A stretch of 64,000 nt of DNA, taken from an uncultured Modestobacter sp. (GTDB lineage: Bacteria; Actinomycetota; Actinomycetes; Mycobacteriales; Geodermatophilaceae). Made by a program: the position numbers and the translations under genes. The notes below the pieces were generated by a model, which worked only from the letters and a program-made list of their open reading frames with translations, was not told the origin of the DNA and did not search any database. Where the stretch lies: positions 372,001 to 436,000 of the forward strand of contig NZ_CANKUD010000004.1 of the NCBI RefSeq assembly GCF_947486615.1, written 5' to 3'. Shown one piece after another: positions 1-9,282 of this stretch (its first letter is position 1; every line of letters starts with the position of its first letter).

Positions 1-2
1 CG

Positions 3-1115
3 CTGGTGGCGGCGCGGAACCGGCTGGACGCGGAGCTGACCCGCACGGCGCGGCACGCGGCGGTGACCCAGGCCGCGGAGCACGACGGCTTGAAGTCGAT
101 GCGGTCGTGGTTCATCGGGCATGCCCGCCTGTCGGCGGGGGAGGCCGATCGGATCGGGCGATCCGGGCGGGCGCTGGCGCACTTCCCAGCGTTGGCCGCC
201 GGGTTCGCGGCAGGAGACGTGACCGCGGCGCAGTTCGACGTGGTCGCCGGCAAGGTCGGCGACCAGGAGCGGGCGCAGGCCGAGGAGCAGGGCATCGACC
301 TGGGGGCCTTCGACGCCGCGTGGGCGACCGTTGCGCAGGAGGCACCGCACGCGTCGCTCGCGCTGGCGGTACAGCAGTTCGACGACGCCCTGGACCCTGA
401 CGGGCCGGAACCGGACCCGACCGAGGGTCGGCGGTTGACCATCGTCAAGCACGCCGACGGCAGCGTCACGGGCCGCTTCGAGCTTGATGCCGTTGGTGGG
501 GAGAAGGTGCAGTCCGCGATCGAGTCCCACGTGCAGGCCGACCGGCCCAAGGGCGACACCCGCACCCGGTCCCAGCAGAACGCCGATGCCCTCGTGCAGG
601 TGTGTGACAACCAGCTGGCGTCAGGCCAGCTGCCGACGTTGCGGACGGTGAAGCCGCACGTGGTGCTGCAGCTGGACCTGGAGGACGCGGTCGACCCGGC
701 CACCGGCCCCGGCGCTGCGCGGACCGGGTTCGGTGCCAGCATCTCCGCCGCGCGGGCCCGCTGGCTGGCCTGTGACGCCGACATCTCCCGGATCGTCATG
801 GGTCCCGACGGCGAACCGCTGGACCTGGGCCGCAGACACCGGGTGGTCACTCCCGGGCTGCGTCGGGCGGTGGTGGCGCGGGACAAGACCTGCGTGTTCG
901 CCGGATGCGGTGCGCCGCACTGGTGGGCCGACGTCCACCACCTCGTGCACTGGCTGCACGGCGGTGAGACCAACCTGCAGAACTCCGCACTCCTGTGCGA
1001 ACGCCACCACACCAAGGTCCACCACGGGTTCTCGGTCGAACGAGATCCCGGTGGTCGATGGCGGACCTGGCGCCCCGACGGCACCGAGATCCTCATCGGG
1101 CCCCTGCTGCACTGA
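3..1115 (+). CDS. DUF222 / HNH endonuclease family protein (5' end cut off)
   Basis: The reading frame is open to the left edge, so this is the C-terminal 370 residues of a longer protein. A DUF222 region is followed by an HNH nuclease domain near the end. CVFAGC and LLCERHH supply the zinc-site cysteines and histidines, and ADVHHLVHW is the catalytic segment. Proteins of this DUF222-HNH (13E12-like) family occur in many copies in actinobacterial genomes, and no firm cellular role is known. The stop codon lies inside the first of four short direct repeats, and a strong hairpin follows about 85 nt later. Confidence 0.85.
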   Translation: MVAARNRLDAELTRTARHAAVTQAAEHDGLKSMRSWFIGHARLSAGEADRIGRSGRALAHFPALAAGFAAGDVTAAQFDVVAGKVGDQERAQAEEQGIDLGAFDAAWATVAQEAPHASLALAVQQFDDALDPDGPEPDPTEGRRLTIVKHADGSVTGRFELDAVGGEKVQSAIESHVQADRPKGDTRTRSQQNADALVQVCDNQLASGQLPTLRTVKPHVVLQLDLEDAVDPATGPGAARTGFGASISAARARWLACDADISRIVMGPDGEPLDLGRRHRVVTPGLRRAVVARDKTCVFAGCGAPHWWADVHHLVHWLHGGETNLQNSALLCERHHTKVHHGFSVERDPGGRWRTWRPDGTEILIGPLLH

Positions 1116-1190
1116 GGTCCGCCCGGGCCCCCACTGCACTGAGGTCCCGCTGCACTGATGTCCTGCTCGAGCCCCGCTGCACTGACGTCC
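1107..1190. repeat. Four copies of a 14-bp direct repeat (CTGCACTGANGTCC)
   Basis: Copies start at 1107, 1134, 1150 and 1177, with spacings of 27, 16 and 27 nt. They differ only at the N position. The first copy overlaps the end of the HNH gene and contains its TGA stop codon; the others repeat the same Leu-His-stop triplets in non-coding sequence. Confidence 0.85.
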
Positions 1191-1199
1191 TGCTTGCCA

Positions 1200-1238
1200 C
1201 CGGCATCCGGCCGCGGTTCCTCCGCGGCCGGATACCGG
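1200..1238 (+). terminator. Strong hairpin after the HNH gene
   Basis: A near-perfect inverted repeat (1200-1216 with 1222-1238) pairs 16 of 17 positions around a TTCCT loop. No T-run follows, which is usual for high-GC terminators. The rest of 1239-1412, up to the M48 gene, shows no further gene. Confidence 0.6.
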
Positions 1239-1412
1239 CGTGCGCCAGGTGCCGCCCGACCGGCGGGACCACGCGTCGTTCGTGTCACCCGCCGGGGGTT
1301 GCGGCCGGCCTCGGACCACGGCAACGTCACCCCCGGCGCGTTCCGTGATCTTGCTGCGGGGCGCAGGGAAACCACGCACCACGTCTTGTCGTCGACGCCC
1401 CGGAAGCGACCT

Positions 1413-3071
1413 ATGACCGGCTACGTGCTCCGCCACTCCGTCCTCTCGCTCACCCTGCTCGCGGCGCTGCTCGCCGCGGGAGGTGGCGCGCTCGTGCTCC
1501 TCGGTGCCCCGCTGTGGGTGCCGGTCGTGCTGGCGGTCGTGGTCGTCAGCGCGCAGTACGCGGTCGCCCCGTACCTGATCCAGTGGCTCATCCCGGCCCG
1601 CCGGATCGCCTGGACCGGCGACCGCTACGACACCGACCACGAGGTCGGGGCGATCGTCGCCCGGCGCTGCGCGGAGGCCGGCGTCCGTCCGGTGCGGCTG
1701 GGCATCGTCGAGGACGGGACGCCGAACGCCTTCACCTTCGGCCACACCCGGGGCAACGCCCGCATCTACGTGACCAGCGGGCTGCTGGAACGCCTCGACG
1801 AACGCGAGCTGGACGCCGTCGTCAGCCACGAGGTGGGGCACGTCAAGCAGAACGACGTCCTGGCCATGGCGATCGCCAGCACCGTGCCGATCCTGCTGTA
1901 CTACGTCTTCCTCTCGTTGCGCGGCAACGGCAACGCGAACACCGCCATCCCCGCGGTGGTCAGCTTCGTCGGCTACCTGCTCTCCCAGCTGGTCGTGCTC
2001 TCCCTCGGTCGCGCCCGCGAGCTCGGCGCCGACCACTACAGCTGCTCGGTCACCGGCGACGGTGACGCGCTCTGCTCAGCCCTGGTCACCATCGGCTACG
2101 GCATGGGCCAGGTGGACGCCCAGCTGGCCGCCGCCGTGCAGGAGGCCAAGGAGAGCAAGGACAAGGACCAGCAGAAGGTGCTCGCCAAGGTGGAGGGGCG
2201 GCACCAGCGGATGAAGGCGGCCGGCGTCCTCGGCATCGCCGACCAGGCGCAGGGCGCCACCGTCCTGGCCGCCCGGGAGCGCGGCCTCGACCCGCGGGAG
2301 GTGATCGGCGCGCTGCGCTGGGACACCTGCAACCCGTGGGCGCGCTGGACCCAGCTGTTCAGCACCCACCCGCTGATCGTGCGGCGCATCGGTGCCCTGG
2401 AGGACAGCGGCCTGCCCGGTGCCCCGACGCGGTGGAGCGCCCACGAGGTGGCGCGCTCCTGCGTGGGGCCGGAGGTCACCCGGGCCCGGCGCCGGTTCTG
2501 GCTGGAGCTCCCGGTGCGGTACCTGCCGCTCATCGCGGTGCTGGTCGGCGCCGTCGCCTGGGGTTCGGACAACTGGCTGCTGCTCGCCCAGGCGGCAACC
2601 GTCGGCGGCGTCGCGCTCTTCGTGCGCACCGCGTTCAGCCGGCCGCTCGCACCCAGCCGCCCCGTCTCCCGGGTGACCGAGCTGCTCACCCGGCTCGACG
2701 CCAGCCCGGTCACCGGCCTGCCCGTCGAGATCCGCGGCCGGATCGTCGGGCGCGGCACCCCCGGCTACGTGCTGAGCTCGGACCTCGTCGTCCAGGACGA
2801 GTCCGGCTTCGTGCCGGTGCTCTACCTGCAGCCCTGGCCGTTCGCCCGCAGCCTCTTCGGGCTGCTCCGGGCACCCGACCTGATCGACACCGACGTCGTC
2901 GTGCGCGGCTGGTACCGGCGCAGCCCCGCGCCCGTGCTGGAGCTGCGGGAGATGGTGCCGGCGGAGGGCAGCCGGGTGCGGGGGTTCCAGTGGATCGTCG
3001 CCTACGCCCTCGGGCTGGTGATCGCGGCCGTCGGTGGCGGCGCGTGGATGTTCCTGGCGCTCGGCGCCTGA
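1413..3071 (+). CDS. M48 family membrane metalloprotease (HtpX-like)
   Basis: A protein of 552 residues. Two hydrophobic segments in the first 60 residues are followed by a zinc protease domain with HEVGH at residues 139-143 and a third ligand Glu in RARELGADH near residue 203. This is the Ste24/HtpX (M48) signature; such enzymes degrade damaged membrane proteins. Two more hydrophobic segments follow near residues 375-405. The C-terminal 130 residues form an unassigned soluble region and end in a final membrane segment, which makes the protein longer than typical HtpX (about 290 residues). The ATG at 1413 is chosen because upstream in-frame sequence is low-quality and overlaps the hairpin region. 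Confidence 0.88.
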   Translation: MTGYVLRHSVLSLTLLAALLAAGGGALVLLGAPLWVPVVLAVVVVSAQYAVAPYLIQWLIPARRIAWTGDRYDTDHEVGAIVARRCAEAGVRPVRLGIVEDGTPNAFTFGHTRGNARIYVTSGLLERLDERELDAVVSHEVGHVKQNDVLAMAIASTVPILLYYVFLSLRGNGNANTAIPAVVSFVGYLLSQLVVLSLGRARELGADHYSCSVTGDGDALCSALVTIGYGMGQVDAQLAAAVQEAKESKDKDQQKVLAKVEGRHQRMKAAGVLGIADQAQGATVLAARERGLDPREVIGALRWDTCNPWARWTQLFSTHPLIVRRIGALEDSGLPGAPTRWSAHEVARSCVGPEVTRARRRFWLELPVRYLPLIAVLVGAVAWGSDNWLLLAQAATVGGVALFVRTAFSRPLAPSRPVSRVTELLTRLDASPVTGLPVEIRGRIVGRGTPGYVLSSDLVVQDESGFVPVLYLQPWPFARSLFGLLRAPDLIDTDVVVRGWYRRSPAPVLELREMVPAEGSRVRGFQWIVAYALGLVIAAVGGGAWMFLALGA

Positions 3072-3168
3072 ACCAGGGGCGGGCACGGGCCGCCCCGATC
3101 GGCGCCTCGGTGTCGACGTGCGGTGGCGCGGACGGCGTCCGGCACAGCTGCAGCACGTCGGCCGTGGG

Positions 3169-3873
3169 TCACGGCCGACCGGTGGCAGGGCCGAACTCGG
3201 CGGTGTTCCAGGGGGCGTCGGCCCAGGGGCGGCGGCTGTGTGCCAGGCGCAGCTGCCCGGGCCGGGCGTCGATGGTCTCGGCGAACACCGTGCCGAACAC
3301 CCGGCCGTCCTGCTCCCGCCGGACCACGAGGGCCGCCGGGTCGTCGGCGGGCGTCTGCCCCTGGAGCTGGGCCCGCCAGCCCGCCGGGAACTCCGCGGTC
3401 GCGAAGGTCGCCAGCCAGCGGTCGGCCTTGCGGTCCTCGGCACCGCCGGAGGTCAGCAGGTGCGTGCCCTCGGCGTGCTCGGTCACGGTGAGCCGGTCGC
3501 CGTCGAACCCCCAGGTGGTCAGCCGGTCCGGGGCGGCCAGCACGAGCAGGAAGCCGGCCATCCCGGCGAGCCGGACGTGCGCCGTCCACTCGGGCCCGTG
3601 GACGGCGCCGAGCAGCGGCAGCACCCCGCGGCTCGGTGCTCCCGGCGCGGCTGGGCGGTCGTGGTGCCGGTTCAGCACGAGGGCGGTCACCCCGGTGGTG
3701 ACGGAGGTGGCGCACCAGGTGCCCCCGGCGACGCGGTCCCGCCCACCGACGAGGTCCGGGAACTCCTGCCACCACCGATCGGGGTCGTCGAAGTCCCGCG
3801 AGGTCAGCTCGTCGCGGACCGCGAGGAGCTCCACCGGTCGGCCGGCGGACCGGCGCACCACCACCGTGCACAT
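3169..3873 (-). CDS. NRDE (TANGO2-like) family protein
   Basis: A protein of 234 residues starting MCTVVV, the typical N-terminus of the NRDE/TANGO2 family, where the Cys directly follows the initiator Met. The family's N-R-D-E motif appears here as AVRDE near residue 20. The conserved GGTWCA segment follows. Family members have been linked to haem or lipid trafficking in eukaryotes; bacterial function is unsettled. The 249 nt between this start and the katG stop hold only the katG terminator hairpin. Confidence 0.8.
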   Translation of the reverse strand: MCTVVVRRSAGRPVELLAVRDELTSRDFDDPDRWWQEFPDLVGGRDRVAGGTWCATSVTTGVTALVLNRHHDRPAAPGAPSRGVLPLLGAVHGPEWTAHVRLAGMAGFLLVLAAPDRLTTWGFDGDRLTVTEHAEGTHLLTSGGAEDRKADRWLATFATAEFPAGWRAQLQGQTPADDPAALVVRREQDGRVFGTVFAETIDARPGQLRLAHSRRPWADAPWNTAEFGPATGRP

Positions 3874-4075
3874 GCGGGCATCCTGTCGCGCCGGTGGAGC
3901 TGGACCGGCCGGCGGGGTTCGGCAGCGGCCGGGACGGGCCGCTGATGCCACACCGCCGGCGCCGGTCAGCAGATGGTCGAGGAAGCCAGCCCGCGCGATC
4001 GCCGAGCTCACCTCCACGTCGACCAGCGGTTCCGGCGCGGGCACCGCCGTCCCGGGTAGGCCGGACGGGAACGCG

Positions 4076-4112
4076 CGACGCCCCGGCCCGCGCGAGGCGG
4101 ACCGGGGCGTCG
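4076..4112 (-). terminator. Terminator hairpin downstream of katG
   Basis: Perfect 11-bp arms (CGACGCCCCGG at 4076-4086, CCGGGGCGTCG at 4102-4112) with a 15-nt loop, located 10 nt after the katG stop codon on the minus strand. Confidence 0.6.
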
Positions 4113-4122
4113 GCGAGGTGAC

Positions 4123-6384
4123 TTACCGCAGGTCGTAGCGGTCCAGCTCCATGACCTTCACCCAGGCGGCGGCGAAGTCCTTCGCGAACTTCTCCTGCAT
4201 GTCGTCGCCCGAGTAGACCTCGACGATGCCGCGGAGGATCGAGTTGGAGTTGAGCACCAGGTCGACCGCGGTGGCCGTGCGGACGACGTTCCCGTCGGCG
4301 TCCAGGCCCTCGTAGACGTCCTCGTCGGACACCGAGGTGCGCCACTGGATGCCCAGGTCCAGCAGGTTGCGGAAGAAGTCCTGGGACAGGACGCCGGGCC
4401 GGTCGGTGAACACACCGTGCTGCACGCCGCCGGTGTTGGCCCCGAGCACCCGCAGGCCACCGAGGAGCACCACCATCTCCCGCGCGGTCAGCTCGAGCAT
4501 GTAGGCGCGGTCGATCAGCAGCGTCTCCGGCTCCAGCTTGCTGCCCGGCTGCAGGTAGTTGCGGAAGCCGTCGGCCCGCGGCTCCAGCCAGCGGAAGTTC
4601 TCGACGTCCGTCTGCTCCTGGCTGGCGTCGGTGCGGCCGGGGGTGAACGGCACGGTGAGCTGCACGCCGGCGTCGGCCGCGGCCTTCTCCACCGCCGCGG
4701 TGCCACCGAGCACGATCAGGTCGGCCAGCGACACCCGCGTGCCGGTCTGCTGCTCGAAGTCGCTCTTCACCTGCTCCAGCACCGGCAGCACGTCGGCCAC
4801 GCCCTGGTTGGCCGCCCAGCCGATCTGCGGCTCCAGGCGCAGCCGCGCGCCGTTGGCGCCACCGCGCTTGTCGGTGCCGCGGTAGGACGCCGCCGCCGAC
4901 CAGGAGGTGTGCACCAGCTGCGACACGGTCAGCCCGGAGGCCAGCAGGCGCGCCTTCAGGTCGGCGACCTCCGCCTCGCCCACGAGCTCGTGGTCGACGG
5001 CCGGCACCGGGTCCTGCCAGATGAGCTCCTCGGCCGGCACGTCCGGGCCGACGTAGCGGCTCTTCGGCCCCATGTCGCGGTGCAGCAGCTTGAACCACGC
5101 CCGGGCGTAGGCGTCCGCGAAGTACTCCGGGTCGTTGTAGAACCGCTCGGAGATCTCCTTGAACCCGGGGTCGGCCATCAGCGCGAGGTCGGGGGTCGCC
5201 ATCATCGGGGCGTTCTTCTTGCCCTCGATGTGCGCGTCCGGCACGAGCTCCTGCGCCTCGGGGTTCTTCGGCTTCCACTGCTTCGCGCCGGCCGGGCTCT
5301 CGGTGAGCTCCCACTCGTAGCTGAACAGCATCTCGAAGTAGGTGTTGTCCCACGTCGTCGGCGTCGGCGTCCACGCACCCTCGAGGCCGCTGGTGATGGT
5401 GTCGGCGCCCTTGCCGGTGCCGTACTGGCTGACCCAGCCGATGCCGTTGCCGTGCACCGGGCAGCCCTCGGGCTCCGGTCCGACCAGCTCGGGGTTGCCC
5501 GCGCCGTGGGTCTTGCCGAAGGTGTGGCCGCCGGCGATCAGCGCGACGGTCTCCTCGTCGTTCATGCCCATCCGGCTGAACGTGACGCGGATGTCGTGGG
5601 CGGACGCCAGCGGGTCCGGCTTGCCCTGCGGACCCTCCGGGTTGACGTAGATCAGGCCCATGGTGACGGCGGCGAGGTGGCCGTCGTCCAGGTCCAGCGG
5701 GGCGTCGTCGGCGTAGCGCTCGTCGCCGAGCCAGGTGTCCTCGGGGCCCCAGAAGACCTCACCGGGCTGCCAGTTGTCGGCGCGGCCGAAGGCGAAGCCG
5801 AAGGTCTTCAGGCCCATGTCGTCGTGCGCGACGTTGCCGGCGAGCACCAGCAGGTCGGCCCAGGAGAGCTTCCGGCCGTACTTCTGCTTCACCGGCAGCA
5901 GCAGTCGGCGGGCCTTGTCCAGGTTGGCGTTGTCCGGCCAGCTGTTCAGCGGGGCGAAGCGCTGCCCGCCCTCGCCACCACCGCCGCGGCCGTCGGCGAT
6001 GCGGTAGGTGCCCGCGGCGTGCCAGGACATCCGGATGAACAGCGGGCCGTAGTGGCCCCAGTCGGCCGGCCACCAGTCCTGCGAGGTGCGCATGACCTCG
6101 ACGACGTCGCGCTTGACCGCCTCGACGTCCAGCGTGGCCACCGCGGCCTTGTAGTCGAAGTCCGCGCCGAGCGGGTCGGAGTCCTTCGAGGTCTTGTTCA
6201 GCACCTGGACGTCGACCTGGTTGGGCCACCAGTCGCGGGTGGTGCGGGGGCGCCCGTTGGTGACCGGCTCCGGCGCCTTGATCGCCGGGTTCTCGCTCTC
6301 GCTGGTGCTCTCCGACTGGGCCTTGGCGACCTCGGTCTTGTCGTAGTCGGCCGTGCTGACCTGGGACTTGTCGTACTCGGTCAC
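4123..6384 (-). CDS. katG: Catalase-peroxidase KatG
   Basis: A haem enzyme that removes hydrogen peroxide by catalase and peroxidase reactions. The 753 residues match the family's length. The distal site is [11 protein letters not shown] (Arg118, Trp121, His122). The covalent Trp-Tyr-Met adduct is complete: Trp121, Tyr246 in LIYVNPEG and Met272 in [16 protein letters not shown] carries the proximal haem ligand His287. A GTG start at 6384 with a GAGAGAGG ribosome site upstream overlaps the furA stop codon as GTGA, so translation is probably coupled. The N-terminal 50 residues are a charged, repeat-like extension (EYDKSQV, DYDKTEV). Confidence 0.97.
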   Translation of the reverse strand: MTEYDKSQVSTADYDKTEVAKAQSESTSESENPAIKAPEPVTNGRPRTTRDWWPNQVDVQVLNKTSKDSDPLGADFDYKAAVATLDVEAVKRDVVEVMRTSQDWWPADWGHYGPLFIRMSWHAAGTYRIADGRGGGGEGGQRFAPLNSWPDNANLDKARRLLLPVKQKYGRKLSWADLLVLAGNVAHDDMGLKTFGFAFGRADNWQPGEVFWGPEDTWLGDERYADDAPLDLDDGHLAAVTMGLIYVNPEGPQGKPDPLASAHDIRVTFSRMGMNDEETVALIAGGHTFGKTHGAGNPELVGPEPEGCPVHGNGIGWVSQYGTGKGADTITSGLEGAWTPTPTTWDNTYFEMLFSYEWELTESPAGAKQWKPKNPEAQELVPDAHIEGKKNAPMMATPDLALMADPGFKEISERFYNDPEYFADAYARAWFKLLHRDMGPKSRYVGPDVPAEELIWQDPVPAVDHELVGEAEVADLKARLLASGLTVSQLVHTSWSAAASYRGTDKRGGANGARLRLEPQIGWAANQGVADVLPVLEQVKSDFEQQTGTRVSLADLIVLGGTAAVEKAAADAGVQLTVPFTPGRTDASQEQTDVENFRWLEPRADGFRNYLQPGSKLEPETLLIDRAYMLELTAREMVVLLGGLRVLGANTGGVQHGVFTDRPGVLSQDFFRNLLDLGIQWRTSVSDEDVYEGLDADGNVVRTATAVDLVLNSNSILRGIVEVYSGDDMQEKFAKDFAAAWVKVMELDRYDLR

Positions 6385-6857
6385 GGAGTGCCTCTCTCTG
6401 CGGGACGGTCGGTGGTGGACGGAACGGCCGGTGCGGTGGCGCAGGAGGAGCACCGGCCCCAGTAGATGACCTCGGCCTCGTCGACGACGAAGCCGGGCGG
6501 GGCGTCACCGGACGGCGTCAGGCACGGCGCCGCGCCGGTGGCGCAGTCGACGTCGCTGATGGCACCGCAGGACCGGCAGACCATGTGGTGGTGGTTGTCG
6601 CCGACCCGCGCCTCGTACCGGGCGACCGACCCCTGCGGCTGGATGCGCCGCACCAGGCCGGTGTCGGTGAGCACCCGCAGCACGTCGTAGACCGCCTGGT
6701 GGGAGACCGCGTCCAGCCGGGTGCGCGCGGCGGCGATGAGCGCGTCGGTGTCCAGGTGCGGGTGGGTGTGCACGGCGGCCAGCACCGCCAGGCGCGGCTG
6801 GGTGACCCGCAGGCCGACGGCCCGCAGATCACGTTCGAGATGTGCGCGGTCGGCCAC
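6381..6857 (-). CDS. furA: Fur-family regulator FurA, peroxide/iron sensor of katG
   Basis: A protein of 158 residues with the Fur winged-helix N-terminal half ([12 protein letters not shown] onward), the His-rich [11 protein letters not shown] motif and two CxxC pairs (residues 94-97 and 136-139) for structural zinc. In actinobacteria FurA represses its own operon and releases katG under peroxide stress. The furA-katG order and the four-base GTGA overlap with katG fit that model. The GTG at 6857 is chosen because a promoter -10 element ends seven bases upstream, as in the leaderless furA transcripts known from mycobacteria; no ribosome site is visible. Confidence 0.93.
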   Translation of the reverse strand: MADRAHLERDLRAVGLRVTQPRLAVLAAVHTHPHLDTDALIAAARTRLDAVSHQAVYDVLRVLTDTGLVRRIQPQGSVARYEARVGDNHHHMVCRSCGAISDVDCATGAAPCLTPSGDAPPGFVVDEAEVIYWGRCSSCATAPAVPSTTDRPAERGTP

Positions 6858-6864
6858 GAGGAGG

Positions 6865-6893
6865 ACCCTGTCCCACTTCTTGGAACAGGTCAA
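6865..6893 (-). promoter_or_regulatory. furA promoter with embedded inverted repeat
   Basis: On the minus strand TTGACC (6888-6893) and CAGGGT (6865-6870) are separated by exactly 17 nt. The spacer and -10 edge contain the imperfect inverted repeat TGTTCCA-AGAAG-TGGGACA (6869-6887, one mismatch), a likely FurA operator. The start point would fall at or next to the GTG start codon. The -35 element overlaps the last codons of the upstream regulator gene. Confidence 0.65.
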
Positions 6894-7756
6894 GAAACGC
6901 TGGGTGACATCCCGGTGCGGCACGTCGTCCGGCTGTGGCGGAGCAGGTCCAGGGCCGCGGCGGACGGCGTCCCCGGCTCGGCGGTGTAGAGCAGCAGGCG
7001 GTGGCCGGCGTCGTCGGGCGGGGTGAGCACCTCGAAGGCCACCTCCAGCTCGCCGACCTCCGGATGGCGCAGCTGCTTGGTGCCCGACACACAGTTCGCC
7101 ACCGGGTGCCGGGCCCACAGCCGGGCGAACTCCGCGCTCTGAACGGTCAGCTCGCCGACCAGCCGGGTCAGCTCGTCGTCCTCGGGTGACCGGCCGGCCA
7201 GCACCCGCAGCGACGACACCGCCCGCTGCGCCTCCTCGTCCCGCCGGCGGTAGAGCTCACGGGTGTGCGCGTCGAGGAACAGCAGCCGGGTCATGTTGGG
7301 GCGCTCGGCCGGGCGGTGCGGGGCGGCGAACGGCAGGTGCCCGGCGACCAGGCGGTGGCCGAGGGCGTTCCAGCCGAGCACCTCGCTGCGCCGGCCCAGC
7401 ACCACCGCGGGGGTGTCCGGCATCGACTCGATCAGCCGCAGCATGCCCGGGCGGATCACGTCCGGGCGTGACCGGGGACGGTGGCGGGTGGGGGTGCGGG
7501 CCAGGGTGTGCAGGTGCGCCCGCTCGTCGGGGGTCAGCTCCAGCGCCCGGGCCAGCGACTCGAGCACCGCCTCCGACGCGTTCGCGCTGAGGCCCTGCTC
7601 CAGCCGGGCGTAGTACGTGGCGCTCACCCCGGCCAGCATCGCCAGCTCCTCGCGCCGCAGCCCGGGCACCCGCCGGGCGCCGTAGCCGCGCAGGCCGACG
7701 TCCGCCGGCTGCAGCGCCGCCCGCCGCACGCGCAGGAACTCCCCGAGCTCGGTCAT
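6890..7756 (-). CDS. MmyB-type helix-turn-helix transcriptional regulator
   Basis: A protein of 288 residues. An N-terminal XRE-type helix-turn-helix (about residues 10-75, with [14 protein letters not shown] and YYARLEQGL) is followed by the MmyB-like ligand-binding domain, which ends in [12 protein letters not shown]. It is divergent from an MFS exporter 101 bp away, so it probably controls that gene. CAGGAT sits six bases before the ATG, suggesting a leaderless transcript. Its 3' end overlaps the furA promoter. A paralogue lies at 27609-28451. Confidence 0.88.
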   Translation of the reverse strand: MTELGEFLRVRRAALQPADVGLRGYGARRVPGLRREELAMLAGVSATYYARLEQGLSANASEAVLESLARALELTPDERAHLHTLARTPTRHRPRSRPDVIRPGMLRLIESMPDTPAVVLGRRSEVLGWNALGHRLVAGHLPFAAPHRPAERPNMTRLLFLDAHTRELYRRRDEEAQRAVSSLRVLAGRSPEDDELTRLVGELTVQSAEFARLWARHPVANCVSGTKQLRHPEVGELEVAFEVLTPPDDAGHRLLLYTAEPGTPSAAALDLLRHSRTTCRTGMSPSVS

Positions 7757-7857
7757 GCGCTCATCCTGCCGCCGGCGTCGAGGCCCAGCCTGTCCCTGCC
7801 GGTGACAGGCAGACGGGGGTGTGGTTGCCCGGCGGCCGCGGGCGCAGCGTCGCCGGG

Positions 7858-9282
7858 GTGACCACCCTCGCCGCACCCGTCCGGCAGCGCGCCGCTCTCG
7901 CCGTGCTGCTCACCGCGAGTTTCACCCTCGCCGTCGACTTCTCCATCCTCAACGTCGCCCTGCCCACCATCGGCGCGGACGTTGGCATCGGCCTCGCCGA
8001 CCTGCAGTGGATCGCCACCGCCTTCGCGCTCTGCGCCGCCGGGCTCACCCTGCTCATGGGTCGGGTCGCCGACCTCGCCGGACGGCGGCGGATGTTCTCC
8101 CTCGGCATGGCCCTGCTCGGCGCCGGCTCCCTGCTCGGTGGCCTGGCGACGACGCCGGCGGTGCTGCTCACCGCCCGGGTCGCCCAGGGCGTGGCGACGG
8201 CGATCGTCGTCCCGGCGGCGCTGGCCCTGCTGCTCGGCACGTTCCCCGAGGGGCCGGCGCGGGACCGGGCGCTCGGCCTGAACGGCGCGCTGATGGCCGC
8301 CGGGTTCACCACCGGCGCCGTCCTCGGTGGGCTGCTGACCGACCTGCTCAGCTGGCGGTGGGCCTTCTTCCTCAACGTGCCGGTCGCCGTGGTCGTGCTG
8401 GTCGTCGCCCCGCGGGTGCTCACCGAGCGCCGCCCCGAGCAGCGCACCCGGCTCGACGTGCCGGGTGCGGTGACCGTGACGCTCGGGCTGCTGGCGCTCG
8501 TCTTCGGCCTGACCCGCGCCGCCTCGCACGGCTGGACCGACGCGCTGACGCTGCTCTCCTTCGCCGCCGCTCTGGTGCTGCTGGTCGCGTTCGTCTCGGT
8601 CGAGCGGCGGACGGCCTTCCCGCTCGTGCCGCTGGGCGTGCTGCGCCGGCGCAGCGTCGCGGTCGGCAACGTCGCCGGGGCGCTGGCGTTCGTCACCGAG
8701 ACGTCGCTGGTCTTCCTGCTGACCCTGTACCTGCAGGAGGTGCTCGGCTACAGCCCGCTCGCCGCCGGGCTCTCGTTCGCCGTGCTCGGGCTGGGCACCG
8801 TCGCCGGTGGGCTGCTCGGGCCGCGGGTGATCGGGCGGTTCGGCAACCGGACGGCGATCGTCGGCGGGTTCGTCGTCCAGGCCGTCGCGACGCTGTCGCT
8901 GGTGCTGGTCTCCGACGCCGCGGCGTCGATCTGGCTGGTGCTCGCCGCCACCTTCGTCGGCGGGGTGGCGAACCTCGTCGTCATCGTCGGGTTCATGGTC
9001 ACCGCGACGTCCGGGCTGCCCGAGAGCGAGCAGGGCCTGGCCACCGGGCTGACCACGATGAGCCAGCAGATCGGCATCACTCTCGGGACGCCGGTGATGA
9101 GCGCCGTCGTGACCGCGGTGGTGCTGGGTGGCTCCGGGGTGCTCGACGGGGTGACGACGGCGATCTGGGTCAACGGCGCGCTGTGCCTGGTGGGCGCGGG
9201 GATCACGGCGGTGTTCCTCGCCGGTCGCTGGGCACCCCGCCGGGACTTCGCCCCTGGGGGGCCCGTCGGCAGCGGGAGTTGA
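7858..9282 (+). CDS. MFS multidrug exporter (DHA2/EmrB-QacA type)
   Basis: A protein of about 474 residues with many hydrophobic segments. The first helix carries the family motif DFSILNVALPTIG, followed by the DLQWIATAF segment typical of DHA2 exporters. GRVADLAGRRRM is the loop 2-3 MFS motif A. It probably exports toxic compounds or antibiotics by proton antiport. The GTG at 7858 is preferred to an earlier ATG at 7819 because hydrophobic family sequence begins soon after it. Its 3' end overlaps the C-terminal reading frame of the convergent sigma-factor gene by 80 nt. Confidence 0.86.
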   Translation: MTTLAAPVRQRAALAVLLTASFTLAVDFSILNVALPTIGADVGIGLADLQWIATAFALCAAGLTLLMGRVADLAGRRRMFSLGMALLGAGSLLGGLATTPAVLLTARVAQGVATAIVVPAALALLLGTFPEGPARDRALGLNGALMAAGFTTGAVLGGLLTDLLSWRWAFFLNVPVAVVVLVVAPRVLTERRPEQRTRLDVPGAVTVTLGLLALVFGLTRAASHGWTDALTLLSFAAALVLLVAFVSVERRTAFPLVPLGVLRRRSVAVGNVAGALAFVTETSLVFLLTLYLQEVLGYSPLAAGLSFAVLGLGTVAGGLLGPRVIGRFGNRTAIVGGFVVQAVATLSLVLVSDAAASIWLVLAATFVGGVANLVVIVGFMVTATSGLPESEQGLATGLTTMSQQIGITLGTPVMSAVVTAVVLGGSGVLDGVTTAIWVNGALCLVGAGITAVFLAGRWAPRRDFAPGGPVGSGS

